A DNA stretch of 64,000 nucleotides from Artocarpus heterophyllus (taxonomy: Eukaryota > Streptophyta > Magnoliopsida > Rosales > Moraceae): assembly GCA_025403435.1 (NCBI GenBank), contig JAJQZP010000048.1:827011-891010 (forward strand), written 5' to 3'. A program made the translations under genes and the position numbers. The notes under the pieces were generated by a model. That model did no database searches. It saw only the letters and a program-made list of their open reading frames with translations, and had not been told where the DNA came from. Of the stretch, positions 11,459 through 24,090 are shown piece after piece. Numbering within the stretch: position 1 is the first letter of the stretch; each line of letters starts with the position of its first letter.

Positions 11459-14400
11459 ATGGCACCTAGACGTCGTTCGACTGCTGACGCCGAGTTTGGA
11501 AATGATGAGAGCATGATGAGGTCTATGTTTGCGGCTTTCCGGCAGATGGCAGCCAGGGCTAGACCAGGAGATTCTGATGTTGGTAGTCGGCATGCGTACT
11601 TTAAGGAATTTCGACGGGCGTCTATTCCGACTTTTGATGGCAATGGGGATCCGCAGTTAGCAGAGTATTGGCTGGATTCAATCTCGAAGCATTTGGATAC
11701 TCTTGGTGTGCCTGAGGAGTATCGTGTGGAGTTTGCTGTGTATAAGCTCGAGGGTGGCGCTAACACTTGGTGGAAGCAGGCTAAGCGTCTGGAGCGCGGT
11801 GGCGATATCAGTTGGGACAGGTTCGAGGAGCTGTTCTATGATCGGTATTTTTCGCAGGGGTATAGAGACCAGAAGGCAGCTGAGTTTTATAGATTACAGT
11901 AGGGTGATCTGTCAGTTCGGGAGTATGAGGCAAAGTTTAATGAGTTGGCTAGGTTTGCTCCATCGGCGGTGGCATCGGAGCGTGAAAAGTGCATTAAGTT
12001 TCAGGAAGGGCTCAAGGCTCCTATTCGGCAGCAGTTGGTTGCTCTACGGCTTAGGAGTTTCGGAGAGCTTGTGTCGTCGGCGATCTCCGTGGAGAATGAT
12101 TATGTGCAGTATTGTGAGGACCGAGCCAAGGCTTCAGGAGGACCGCAGAGGAGTGGCAGGAAGAGCACCAGTAGTCGTCCAGCTCTGGGGAAAGGCAAGC
12201 AAGGCGGTGCAACCAGTGGTAGCAGCAGTTCGTCTGGCAGCGGGCGCAGCAATCCCTACAGCTTTCATTGTCATTTCTGTCAGCAGCCCAGACACATCAA
12301 GAGGAATTGCCCGATCAGGAGTGCTCGTCTTGGATCTCAGACCGGGGAGGATGCCAGTCGTTCGTCTCAGCCTCAGACCCTACCTCCGCCTCCGCAGTAC
12401 CCGCAGTTGCAGTATCCGTAGTTCTCTCATCAGCAATTCTCATATCTGGCACGGGGGCAGCAGCCGCAGTATTTTCAGCGCAGTGTTCCTCAATATCGAG
12501 CGCCGAGTACAGGTAGTGTGCAGTCGTCTCCATCTCAGCAGCATCGGCCGAGTAATCCAGGACCCAGCAATGTCGGTAGAGGAAAAGGGAAGGCGCCAGT
12601 GCAGGTTCATGCAATGGCATCTGGAGGGTCAGATTCTCAGACTGGTAACGCGGTTGTTGACGGTATGATCTTGGTTTCTAGATCTTTAGCTCGTGTTTTG
12701 TTCGATACCGGTGCCTTTCATTCTCTCATTTCGAGTTCTTTTGTACATGCCTTGGGATTAGAGATAGAAGAGTTTAATGAACCCCTAGTTATAACTTCTC
12801 CCTTGGGACGGGTGTGTGTAAATTGTATGTGTAAATCCTGTAAAATAAAGATTGGGGATGAGATTTTGAAAAGTGATTTGATTGTACTCCCCATGAGCTC
12901 CTATGATGTGATTCTAGGGATGGACTGGTTGTCCAGGTATAGTGCAGTCGTGGACTGCCAACTTAGAAAAGTGACCCTAGTGTCTGATAGGGGGACGGTG
13001 ATCACTTACCAGGGTGGTGGTGATTGGTTAATGAGTGAGCATCTCATGAAGTCGTGTCTAGGAGGGCGAAGGAATCTAGATTGTTGTGCTTTTCTTGCCA
13101 ACCTGGATTGCGAGCCCTATGTTCCGAGAGGCAGTTTAGCGATTTAAGTGGTTGATGAGTTCGATGATGTCTTCCCCGACGAGTTGCTTGGATTACCACC
13201 GCATCGGGAGATTGAGTTTGGTATCGAGTTGTTTCCAGGGACATCACCGATTTCTATGACACCTTATCGGATGGCGCCGGCAGAAATGAAGGAATTGAGG
13301 AAGCAACTTCAGGAGCTTGCTGATAAGGGGTATATTCGAAACAGCACATCTCCGTGGGGAGCACCAGTTTTGTTCACTAAGAAGCACGATGGGACTCTCA
13401 AGTTATGTGTGGATTATCGGCAGCTGAATCGTGTTACGGTGAAGAACAAGTATCCCTTGCCTAGGATTGATGAGCTATTTGATCAGTTGGGAGGTTCGCG
13501 GTACTTCTCGAAGATTGATTTGCGTTCAGGTTATCATCAGCTCAGGATTAAGGAAGAGGATATTCCCAAGACAGCTTTTAGGACTCGGTATGGGCACTTT
13601 GAGTTCCTGGTCATGTCTTTTGGGTTGACGAATGCTCCGACAGCTTTTATGGATTTAATGAACAGGATATTTAGGCTGTATCTAGATCAGTTCGTGATCG
13701 TGTTAATCGATGATATTCTTGTGTATTCTAAGACTTGGGAGGAGCATGAGCAGCATCTTCAGATCGTGCTTCAGACTCTGCTGGAGCACCAATTGTATGC
13801 TAAGAGGGAAAAGTGTGAGTTTTGGTTGACTAAGGTCAAGTTTTTGGGTCATGTTATCTCGGAGCATGGTATTTCAGTGGATCCGTCCAAGATTGAGGCT
13901 ATATTGGAGTGGGAATGACCAAGGAACGTAGCGGAGATTCGCAGCTTCTTGGGTCTTGCTGGATATTACAGGAAATTTGTAAAGGATTTTTCAAAGATTG
14001 CAGCTCCGTTGACGAGATTAATCAAGAAAAATGTCAGGTTTGAGTGGAATGAAGATTGTGAGCTTGCTTTTTAGGAATTGAAGAACCGGTTGACTTCAGC
14101 TCCAGTATTAGTTATTCCTAGCAGTGACAAGCCATATGAGGTTTATGCGGATGCTTTAGGGCGTGGACTTGGATGCGTGTTGATGCAGCATGGACGTGTG
14201 GTTGCATACGGATCGAGACAGCTACGACCTCACGAGCGGAATTATCCTACTCATGATTTAGAGCTTGCGGCGGTGATTTACGCGCTGAAGATCTGGAGGT
14301 GTTACTTGTATGGAGCATCGTTTCAGGTCTTCTCCGATCACAAGAGTTTGAGGCATCTGTTCACCCAGAGGGATCTCAATTTGAGGCAGCGTAGATGGGT

Positions 14401-16044
14401 AGAGTATATGGAAGATTATGATTTCGCGTTGCAGTATCATCCCGGGAAAGCTAACGTGGTCGCGGACGCGCTTAGCAGGAAGTCTTCAGGGATTCTAGCT
14501 TGTTTGATTTTTGAGGACTGAAGCAGGGATGCGACGGTGAGTGAGTATCGGCTACGGTATCATGAAGACTGTGATCGCGTTTCGATGTATCATGTGGAAG
14601 CGACTCCAGCTCTTGTTCGGATGGTGAAACAAAGTCAGTGGCAAGATCGGCATTTGCAGGGGATTTGATCGTGGATTCAGAACGGGGAGTAGCTTGAAGA
14701 ATGGAGCATGCATGCAGATGGATTGTTGTGCTTCCGGGAGCGTCTTGCAGTTCCAGTTATCGCCGAGGTGACAAAAGCCGTTTTGGACGAAGCCCATAGG
14801 TCTCAGTTCGCTATTCATCCGGGGAGCACCAAGATGTATCGTGATTTGAAGAGGCAGTATTGGTGGAGAGGCATGAAGAAAGATGTTCGAGAGTACGTGG
14901 CCAAGTGTTCGACGTGTCTTCAGGTGAAAGCCGAGCATCAGAAGCCTGCAGGTCAGCTTCAGCCGCTTCCTATTCCAGGGTGGAAATGGGAGCATGTGAC
15001 GATGGATTTCCTCACAGGTTTGCCGAGGACGGAGCAGCGGCATGATGCAGTTTGGGTTGTGGTCGACAGGTTGACGAAATCAGCACATTTCATTCCGTTT
15101 AGGTCGACGTGTTCTAGGAAGGTTCTCGGGGAGTTGATATGCAGAACGTTGTGAGGTTGCATGGAGTTCCTTTGTCCATCACCTCTGATCGAGACACCAG
15201 GTTTAATGCTAAGTACTGGAGGAGTTTTCAGGAGACTTTAGGTACGGATTTGAACTTCAGTACGATGTTTCATCCTCAGACTGATGGGCAGTCTGAGTGG
15301 GTTATTCAGGTTCTCGAGGATATATTGCGTGCTTGTGCGTTGGACTTCGGCGGGAATTGGAAGCAGTGTTTGCATTTGGCGTAGTTCGCGTACAACAATA
15401 GTTATCAGGCGAGTATCAGTATGGCACCGTTTGAGGCATTGTATGGGCGACCGTGTCGGTCACCTGTGTGTTGGGCCGAGCTGGAAGATAGAGTTATTCT
15501 TGGGCCGGAAGAGATTCGTGATAGCAACGAGAAAGTCACGGTGATTCGAGATCGGTTGAGAGCAGCTCAGAGTCGGCAGAAGAGCTACGCAGATAGAAGA
15601 CGTAGACCCTTAGAGTTCGCAGTTGGAGATTTTGTTCTCTTGAGGGTATCACCTCGTAAGGGAACTATGCGGTTTGGAGTGAGTGGGAAGCTCGCGCCGA
15701 GGTATATTGGGCCGTTCGAGATCACTCAGCGTGTTGGTGTGGTCGCTTATCGGCTTGAACTTCCGCCCGAACTTTCTCATGTTCACGATGTGTTTCATGT
15801 GTCGATGCTTAGGAAGTGTCCACCTGAGCAGGGCAAGATAGTTTCGTTCCGCGATGTGCAGGTTCAGGAAGATACGACGTACGAAGAAGTGCCGATTCAG
15901 ATCATTGACTGGAAAGTGATTAGCTTGCGTCATCGTGAAATACCGTTGGTAAAAGTCGTGTGGCAACATCATGGGGTTGATGAAGCCACTTGGGAGCTAG
16001 AGTCGAATATGCGGGAATTGTATCCGCATTTGTTTTGTTTTTGA
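11459..16044 (+). pseudogene. Ty3/gypsy gag-pol polyprotein, disabled
   Basis: Domains in order: gag (from ATG 11459; core around YRVEFAVYKLEGGANTWW), CCHC knuckle C-x2-C-x4-H-x4-C at about 12268-12310, protease with the DTGA active site (about 12705), reverse transcriptase (13250-13900; [19 protein letters not shown], and IDD in the catalytic position), RNase H (14120-14490; starts VYADA), integrase HHCC (from about 14790) and DDE core (MDFLTGLP, TSDRDTRF), and a chromodomain-like tail ending near 16044. Premature stops in the main frame: 11900, 12419, 13145, 13916, 14072, 14519, 14666, 14690, and 15382 after a frameshift near 15137-15150. Each stop is explained by one C-to-T or G-to-A change (CAG to TAG, TGG to TGA, CGA to TGA). 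The copy cannot make its own proteins. Confidence 0.93.
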
Positions 16045-16071
16045 GATGAGTTGTAAATTTCGAGGGCGAAA

Positions 16072-16092
16072 TTTCTTTTAGGGGTGGAGAGT
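16072..16092 (+). other. Polypurine tract region
   Basis: AGGGGTGGAGAG lies immediately before the TG of the 3' LTR, the expected place and composition of the plus-strand primer. Confidence 0.75.
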
Positions 16093-18258
16093 TGTAACGC
16101 CCCGAAATTTATTTAACGTTAATGTAATGTAAATGATGAATTAGTGTGCCATAATTAACGTTTTAACATTAATTAGATTATTTGGTTGGATTTTGAATTT
16201 TTGGTTGTTTTGTTAATTTGATGAATCCAAATGATTTCTTATTGTTTTAAAATGATGTTTTGAGTTTTAAAACACAACAATTTGTAAAATGTTAAAAATA
16301 CTCCGTTTTGTAAAACCGTGGGCGGCACATGGTTTTCGCACAGTAAAACCGCCTACCGATTTTCTCTATTTATTTTCTTCCTCTCTCTCTCTCCTCTCAT
16401 TCCCTCCCGTGACACACACTCTCTCTCTCTATTTCTCTCTCGGCAACACACTCTCTCTCTACATCTCTCTCAAATTTTTGAAACCAAATTCGAGTCCAAG
16501 CTTCGGGTTAGCAAGGAGGAGGCTCGGGGACGTGATTCGGCAACCGAGGACGCGGATTGAAGCTTCGATTCGAGGTTAGATTCGAAATTTCTAAACTTTT
16601 TACAAAATTTTCAATTTGGTGCATTTTTGAAATCTAGGGTTGTTTAAGCTTAGAAAACCGTGGATTTGAGTTAAATGAACTTAGAACAACTTGAATCTAA
16701 GCTTAGATTTAAGAAAAACAGATTGAATTCAAGATTTTTCATTTTTCCTCAATTTTTTTCCATTTTCAGATTTTCAGGATTTTTGTGTTTGAATCTTGTT
16801 TAAATGAGTTTTAAAGTGTCTAAATATGCTTTTCTATCATCTATGAATGTTTTCTATGCCTGGGATTTGAGAAAAACAGGTTAGAATCAAGATTTGAATT
16901 TTGGGGATCGAGAAACCCGTGGCTGGGATTTCTGGATTTTCCCAGTTCGGCAGGCCGAACTGTGTGTTCGGCAGGCCGGAGTGATGATCGGCAGGCCGAT
17001 GTTCTTCCGACCGGTAGGCCGAACCTGGGGAAGTGTTCGGCCGACCAAACTTTGCTTCCGGCAGGCCGAACTGTGCAGTTCGGCAGGCCGAAGTAGGGAG
17101 TCCGGCAGGCCGACCGAGGCATGGAAATTTTTGTGATTTTTACCCGTTTTCACTGTTTTGAACCCTGATTTAAATCCCAACCTTATAGAATGATTTTAAA
17201 GGTACAAATGGCACACTAGGACATCATGAAATGGTTTAGTAACATAGAATGTCTCGAACTAGATATTGATCGACTTAGTTTGTATCTAGGATCGTTCGTG
17301 GTTCCGTGGAGCTAACGTATAGCGGACCGAGATTACGGTGTGGGGCACCGGCACGAGTATTGAGGTAGGACTTCTATCCTATTTCCTTGGTAGCCTGGTT
17401 TTGAAATGATTTGGCTTTGAAAAGGATTTCTATCAAAATGTTTTCAACGGTTGTTTGGAAATGGTTTTATCGGTTATATTTTAATATACCGTGATTATGA
17501 AATGAATTTCATAATGAACGTAATTGACAACACTCGGTAATTGGGTTTTGAATGATAATGATAATAAACACAAAGGCATGATGCCATATCAGAGATCGGG
17601 TCGTATAGCGATCGACCTTGGGGGCAGGTCCCGAAACCCAGCTGGGTCACTACGGTGGTGATATCATGGTTTGCCTAGGTAAAAGGAAAATGGTGTTTTC
17701 GATTGTACGAGTAGACTGTTCTGTGTCAGGACGGCTCTACTCAAATTATTTATTTATTTATTTAAGGTTTCTTTTGAGCACTCCTGTCAATGAAATGTTT
17801 CTCTAAATTAAATTATTTTATAAAACATAGTCCTACTGAGCCTTTCGCTCACGTTTTATCTGTTTTAAATTTTCCCCCCCTTCTAGGTGGTTTCCCATTT
17901 AGGTTTGGAGAGGATTCTTCGGACCGAACTTAGGAGCAATAGGAGGATTATTTTATCTTTTGTACTATTTAATCAAGGCATGTAAAAGTTTGGCTTTATT
18001 TGTACCTGGACTGTAATTGTATTTATGATATTGTCAGAACCATGTGTGTGCACAAGTTGTGGGTTGTGGAACCCATACTCGCGGTTCTTTATTAATTTTC
18101 ATTCCTTGCTTAATATTTATAAATTCTTTTATAAAACATGGTTGAAATCTTCTCATTTCTCATTTAATTTGATTCTCAAACCATTGGTTTTAATTAAATT
18201 CTCTTTTAATCAATCTAAATAATCCACCACGTCACCTCCCGTACTCCGGGGCGTGACA
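16093..18258 (+). repeat. 3' LTR of the Ty3/gypsy element
   Basis: This copy is 2,166 bp, begins TGTAACGCC and ends GTGACA. It carries the same CT-rich stretch (16380-16470) and the same CG-rich palindrome array (16946-17117). Some array units have decayed here (GGTAGGCC, TTCGGCCGACCAAA), consistent with loss of CpG. Confidence 0.95.
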
Positions 18259-18263
18259 ATGAT

Positions 18264-18548
18264 TCCTTTATTTTTATCTAGTAATTTAGTTATGGGATTA
18301 TAATGTATATTTAATTGAAATGAGAGAATGTATCACATGTTTTAAAAAATACTGAGATTCTCCCTTGTGTATAGATAATTAAACAACATCTGTGGACTCT
18401 TGTATTTCTTTGTGCTATTGATAATGGTTGGTCTATTTCATTTCCCGAGTTTGAGTCGGCTAATGTTCTTTGTGCGGTTAAGAATAGGGTGTAATTCATA
18501 CTTTAGAAGGCCATATTATACATGATATTTGCTACTCTTTAGGTGATT
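18264..18548. other. Intergenic between the Ty3 element and the SINE
   Basis: AT-rich host sequence; no feature recognised. Confidence 0.5.
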
Positions 18549-18693
18549 AAACAAGTAATGGTTCTACCAACGTTTGGCTGGTTCAGTTGTTAGTGCACTG
18601 TTCCGCTTAAGCAAGCGACTCGGATTCGAGTCCTTGTGAATCAGCTGTTGGTGTTGGAAGATTCTTACTATCTTCGGGTTTCTCCATAGGTCA

Positions 18694-20494
18694 TGTCACA
18701 CCTCAGAGTACGGAAGATGATGTGATGGGTTAATTAAGTTAAAATTTTGATTAAACACAAGTTAAAGAATTTAATTAATTATAGAAAATGTGATATTTCA
18801 AAACCTATTTAAACAAACATTTATAATAATTAAAAAATAAGATAAAACGAAATGAAATAAAATAATAGAGAGATAGAAATAAGCGTTGGGTCCCACCAGG
18901 CCCACAACTTGTGCACACACGTATCGACAATATTTAAATTACAACCACAGTCTGAAATAGAAAAATAAGTTAAAATAATACATGCCTTGTTTAAGTTATA
19001 CAAATAACCTACTCAAGATTCTTCTACCACTCGCAAGTTCGATCAGTAGACTCTCCGTCAATCTTAAGTTGAATTCCACCTAAGGGGGAAAAATGGGTTG
19101 AAAACAGATAAAAAGTGAGCGGAGGGCTCAGTATGACTATGCTTTAAAAACAAATAAATAATTTGAATGTAAAAATTTATCATTTAAGAAAAACAATTAG
19201 AAAATAGAAATAAATAAATAAATTTATTTAAATTAATCTTATCAAAAATTCAGTTCATGCAGAGAGTACCTTTTTATTTTTCTTGGGCAAACCATAATTA
19301 TCAACAACGAAGTGGCTCAGTTAGGTTTCGGGACCTACCTACAAGGTCGCACGCTACACGACCCGATCTCTGAGTATGGCATCATGCCCATCTATACCTT
19401 TCTATAATTATTAAAATCTCATTTTACCAAGTATAATCATTTACATCTATTATGTGGTTCATTATGAAAATCACCTCATTCTACTGCTTATGAAAATAAC
19501 TGGTAAAAATCCTTTTCAAACATTCATTTAAAACAATTTAAATAAAAATCATTTGTGTCCAAAACTATTTAAAAACTTGGCTGCTAAGGGAAGGAGGTAG
19601 AAGTCCTATCTCAATACTCTGTATCACAACTCAGCACCGCAGTCCCGCTTTGCTATACGTTAGCTCCACGGACTACGACCAACCTTAAATAGGAACTAGG
19701 TTTATCAGTATCTAGCTTAGAATATCCTATGTTGCTAAACTATTTCATGGTGTCCTAGTGTGCCATTTATGTTTATAAAATCATATTGCAAGATTAAAAT
19801 CTCTATCAAGGTTCAAAATAATGAAAACTGGTGGAAAATGTCAAATTTTCATGAAGCTCGGTTAGCCTGTCGTTTTCCTTGGTCCGGTCTGCCGAACTTT
19901 TTGAAGTTCAGCCTACTGAAGGTATGAGTCCGGCTTGTCGGATTCATGAATCCAGCCTGCCAAACATGAAGTTCGGCCTGCCGAACTGGAAAAATTCTAG
20001 AATTTTTCAAAATCAGGTCTCTGCCTCCTCGAGCCCAATTCTCATTTCCAACCCGTTTTCTCAGTTTTCAGGTATAAAAAAAATTCATAAATGATAGAAA
20101 ACCATAATAGAACACTTCTATACTAATTTAAACAAGGTTTGCATAGAAAAATCCAAGAAAATCCAAAAATAAGAAAAATGAAAAAAAAAATCTTGATTTA
20201 AACCCATTTTTAATCAAACCAATCCTAGATTCTAAATTTTTTAAGTTTTACTAACTTAGATTAAGGGTTTTCTAAGCTTAAGGAAGCTTAGATTTCAAAA
20301 TGCTAAGAAAATTGAAAAATTTAGAAAAAGTTTAGAATTTGAAAACTAACATTGATTTAATCTTTGATTTGAAGTTGTAGTTGTTAAATCTCGTTCCTAA
20401 GCTTCCAATTTCAATGGAGGATTGCAATTTGAACTCAAAAGTTTTTGAATTAAAAGAGAGGGACGAGAGAAAGAAAGAGATAGTGGGAAAGGGA

Positions 20495-20532
<38 letters not shown>

Positions 20533-20830
20533 ATGAGAGAGTGAGGGAAAGAAAGGAAGAGAGAAATAAATAGAGAAGGGAGGAGAGCAAAACTAGTAAG
20601 GAAAAACCATGTCCGGCACATAGTTTTTCAAAGTGAGACTTATTGGTCATTTGACAATTTGTTTTGTTTTAAAAGTTCAAAATAATGAATAAAAATAACT
20701 AAAAATGATTTAAAATCAAATTAATTAGAAAATCATTGCAAAATGTTTAGATTAAAATCAAATTACAATTTATCACACTAATCCACCATCTCCCACAATA
20801 ATATCACTTAATTAATTTCGGGGCGTTACA
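18694..20830 (-). repeat. Solo LTR of a related Ty3/gypsy subfamily
   Basis: The block is bounded by TGTCACACC and GGCGTTACA; on the minus strand this reads TGTAACGCCCCGAAAT...GTGTGACA, the same ends as the Ty3/gypsy LTR at 9189. The 5-bp target duplication GGTCA flanks it (18689-18693 and 20831-20835). There is no internal region, so it arose by LTR-LTR recombination. It has diverged from the 9189 LTR but keeps its layout: CT-rich leader stretch (20450-20560 as GA on the plus strand), palindrome array (19864-19992) and a conserved block (about 19310-19390). Confidence 0.93.
19864..19992 (-). repeat. Decayed palindrome array in the solo LTR
   Basis: About six units related to TTCGGCCTGCCGAA (the reverse complement of the LTR motif at 10041) occur, for example GTTCGGCCTGCCGAAC, GGTCTGCCGAAC, AGCCTACTGAAG and CCGGCTTGTCGGA. 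Most differ by C/T or G/A changes. Confidence 0.8.
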
Positions 20831-20930
20831 GGTCAACTACGAATTAGTCGGCCTAAACCACCGTTCGTGGTGGGCTCAGATACCAGGGATTTCACCAAAA
20901 AAAAAAAAAAAAAAAACAAGTAATGGTTCT

Positions 20931-23900
20931 GTTTGTTTTTTCTTCCAAGGAGTTCCAATGTTTTAGGCTTATAAATTAGCTGGATTTGCTTTTGGCGAAG
21001 CTCGATTGTTTCTTTGGGCTGAGTTTTAGCTCTTCAAGTTGTCTGACTTTGTATAACTTATTACAAGTGGTTTTTTCGCCGTGCGGGGGGCAATTAATTG
21101 TGTGAAAAGATATATACATATACATATATATATATATCTATATATATTGCCATATATATTAAAGAAACAAGTGTTCATTTTAATGAGAACAACTTTGTCA
21201 AGTATTCTCAAAAAATAAAATTCTAAAATGCTAAAAAAATATTCGAAGATCAGTATAGCTTGTTTTTAAAGTTTCAACCATGAAAAATAGGCCATTTCTA
21301 TGGGAGAATTTGGGAAGATTTTGATGAAAGGGCAAAAAAAAATTCCAAATTGGATAAAAGGCCTCTTTTTTTTTGAAATAAAAAAAACACGTTTTTTTGT
21401 GCAGGTAAACTGTCCCAGTTTTTTTTAACAAAAAAAGAAAAATGACTGTAGCAGAATAAGAAACCTCAACATGATGAAAAAAAAAATGGAACCGTTTTGA
21501 TGTCTAAAAAGTCTTTTTTTGTGCCAAAAACTGTCCAAAAAAAAGTGGACTATTTTTCAAAATTTTTTTGGCCGGAGGTCGTTTCTCAAAATCACTCGAG
21601 AATTTGAAGAAAGGGCAAACAAAAATTCTTAATTAAGGAAATGACTTTTTTTTTTTACAAAAAAAATATGCTTTTTTAGGCAGGTAAACTGTCTCAATTT
21701 TTTTTTTTAAAAAAACAAAAATAACTATGACGATGAGAGAAACCTCAACAGAGTGAAAATAAAAAAAAAAATTAGAGCTATTTTAATGCCTAAAAAGTAT
21801 ATTTTTTTACGTCAAAAAACTGTAAAAAAAAAAAAAAAATCATTTGCATGACTTTCCCTTAAAATCACTTTCCAAAATGCCCCCATTTCTATGGCATAAC
21901 AGATTAACAGAAGTTTTAACACTTTACACACGTGGCCCTTTGTGGCGAAAACAATTGTATTACTGAGATTGATGGGACATTTTTAGACAATTTGCAGGCT
22001 TTTGCATGCTGAGTTGGCGAGTGCAACCGGATAATGCCAGTGGTTTTGCTACTGTATGCGGGTGTTTTGGTTATTGGATGGAACTCATGAGGGCATAGTC
22101 GTCATTTTGTATATATTGAGTTCTATTATAAATAAATTTTTTCCTAGAGAATTTATCTGCTGTTTGACTGACTGTTTGACTGACCGACGATTCTCACCAC
22201 TCTTTCAAACACCCTCTTAATTGGAAGTATGACATAGTAACATGTAAAAAATTAAAAGTATTCTTTAGCGGTTATGAGCATAGCATTTTCATACTCAGAT
22301 TTTAAAAGTTCAAAACTTTTTTGGTTGAAATTTAATTGAAAGAAATCTTTTTCCTATGTGTGTAGTGCGAAAAAAATAAACAAAACTAGATCCATATAAT
22401 GTTGGTAATTCTTTCATGAACATTGTGTTTTTGTTAGATTTGTTATTAACCACTTAACTTTTGAAAATGATTCTTTTCCAACACGAAACACAGACATTTT
22501 TGTTTTGAATCCTTTTCCAATGATAAGTACAATACAACATCTTGCATATTTTTTTAGCTTGTTAGATTTAGTCAGAACCACTTTTTTCTCTAAATATAAT
22601 TATAAAAAAACAAATACTTTTTAGTAAGTTATTTTTTTTCTAGTATCTATCGAAGAAATTTTCTTTGATTTTATCCATATTTTGAAAAGCAGTTTATTTG
22701 CTTAGTCAAGTAATGGTTAATATCACAATTCAAATCACCTCAATTAAAGTAATTGCTCAATATCTACATAGAAATATATGGCCGTAGCTTTTTCTCTCTC
22801 TTTTCCTATTTTGAATGCTTTTGTGTCGTTAGGAAAGGTCTATATTTCCTTCCTCTAGATAGTAAAGTTTGTGGTTTGTTGACGTTCTTAAAGTTAAAAA
22901 CCTTCTGTGTTTTCTAACAAATCTTTTAAAATGCCAATGTCTATAAGAGATTTTAATAGGCTATATGGTTGTGGATTTTTTCATCTATTCGCTCCAAACT
23001 TACAACAAGAAGAATAGTCTCAATGGGCGTTGAAAGAAAGAAGTTTGACATCTTCACTATTTATAGACATATAAGAGAGAGAGAGAAAAAAAAAAAAAAA
23101 AAGGACAACCAAGTACGTGTTAATGAGTTAAATACTACATGTTACTATTCTTCAACTATGTGTTATTGCTAAGAGATAACCAGTTGTTTACCACTAAAAC
23201 AAGTTTCATGTCAGATCCGTATCCCTCTGCAAATTCTCTGCAAATATAGGCTGTCGAGATCAATCTGACGGATGTCAAAATAATGAAATTTTGAAACCTC
23301 AAAAAAACAATGATATACGATAGAAAGGCCCTGAAAATAAGTGTCTTTTGCACAACTAATAAATTTAACATCAGAGATCAATTTTGGATAATTATAAAAA
23401 TACAAAAGATGGTCTCAATATTTTTAAATATCCAAGATAAAATTTTATCATTTTAATTGAATAGGAAATTTTTTTTTACTATTATATCTTTACTCTGTTA
23501 AAGCATAAAAGGTTAATTATACTGATATCTTTATATTTTTCCAAATTACAAAAACATCATTTGGATCAAAGCTAATTATACTGACACCCCTTAAGTTTAA
23601 CACTATTAGCTTTTGATACGAAATTATAAAAGTATCCTTTTAAATTTCAATCATCAATTTAAAAAACCAAATCACAACCATTTATTTAATTTTTATCCCC
23701 AAAAGTTCAAAATCAGCCAAAAAAAAGGAAAAAAAAAAAAAAACCAGGCCTCGTCACCCACCTTAGCACCCGCACTCCCAAACCCAACACCGGCGACCCT
23801 ATGTCCACGCCCAACCTCCCCAACCGCTTGCTGATGACCCCACCTTCAGGCCCTACCACCCCAACCCCACCAAACACTGGCCTAACTTCCATCACACCCC

Positions 23901-24085
23901 CACCCCGTCGCAATTTGAGCTGACTAATTTAGTTTAGATCGAACACTATTGTTTGACAACTCAAGAAAAAAAGGTCAATTTGTACAATTCGGTCCAAATT
24001 ACCATCCTCAATTAAAACCTATTTCCATTGTTTGTTTTTCTTTTTTTCCTAATTTAAGTTTAAATTATCATAACTTTTTCATTTC
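20931..24085. other. Intergenic, low-complexity, with an imperfect tandem duplication
   Basis: A TA-rich microsatellite lies at about 21110-21150. Two imperfect copies of a roughly 290-bp AT-rich unit follow: about 21293-21590 and 21591-21850, sharing blocks such as GGCAAA-AAAAATTC, GCAGGTAAACTGTC and GAAACCTCAAC. The remainder to 24085 is AT-rich, with a short C-rich patch at 23750-23900. No gene is supported. Confidence 0.5.
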
Positions 24086-24090
24086 AGCTC

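Larger units (their letters stand above)
9184..18263 (+). mobile_element. Complete Ty3/gypsy LTR retrotransposon (chromovirus type)
   Basis: The element spans 9189-18258 and is flanked by the 5-bp target duplication ATGAT (9184-9188 and 18259-18263). It has two long LTRs that start TGTAACGCC and end GTGACA, an initiator-Met-tRNA primer-binding site directly after the 5' LTR, a single gag-pol region in the order gag, protease, reverse transcriptase, RNase H, integrase, and a purine tract before the 3' LTR. The integrase-last order defines Ty3/gypsy. The C-terminal WxxHGVDEATWELE-like block is a chromodomain-type tail, and long LTRs with this tail suggest the Tekay/Del group. Every part is present but the coding region is dead. 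Confidence 0.95.
18551..20930 (+). mobile_element. tRNA-derived SINE, interrupted by a solo LTR
   Basis: The SINE is flanked by the 15-bp direct repeat ACAAGTAATGGTTCT (18551-18565 and 20916-20930). Its head (about 18574-18645) resembles a tRNA gene with internal RNA polymerase III promoter boxes: an A-box-like GGCTGGTTCAGTTGTTAGTGC and a B box GGATTCGAGTCC. The tail resumes at 20836 and ends in an A-run (about 20897-20915). Without the inserted LTR (18694-20835, counting one copy of the 5-bp repeat) the body is about 190 bp plus the A-tail. The family name is not known to me. Confidence 0.85.

Noticed and set aside
18574..18645. A tRNA gene.
   Set aside because: A and B boxes are present but cloverleaf pairing is poor, and the block continues into a SINE body with A-tail and 15-bp target duplication.
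23613..23834. A Pro-rich small protein.
   Set aside because: The composition comes from a short C-rich patch; no start context, no domain, no neighbouring exon.
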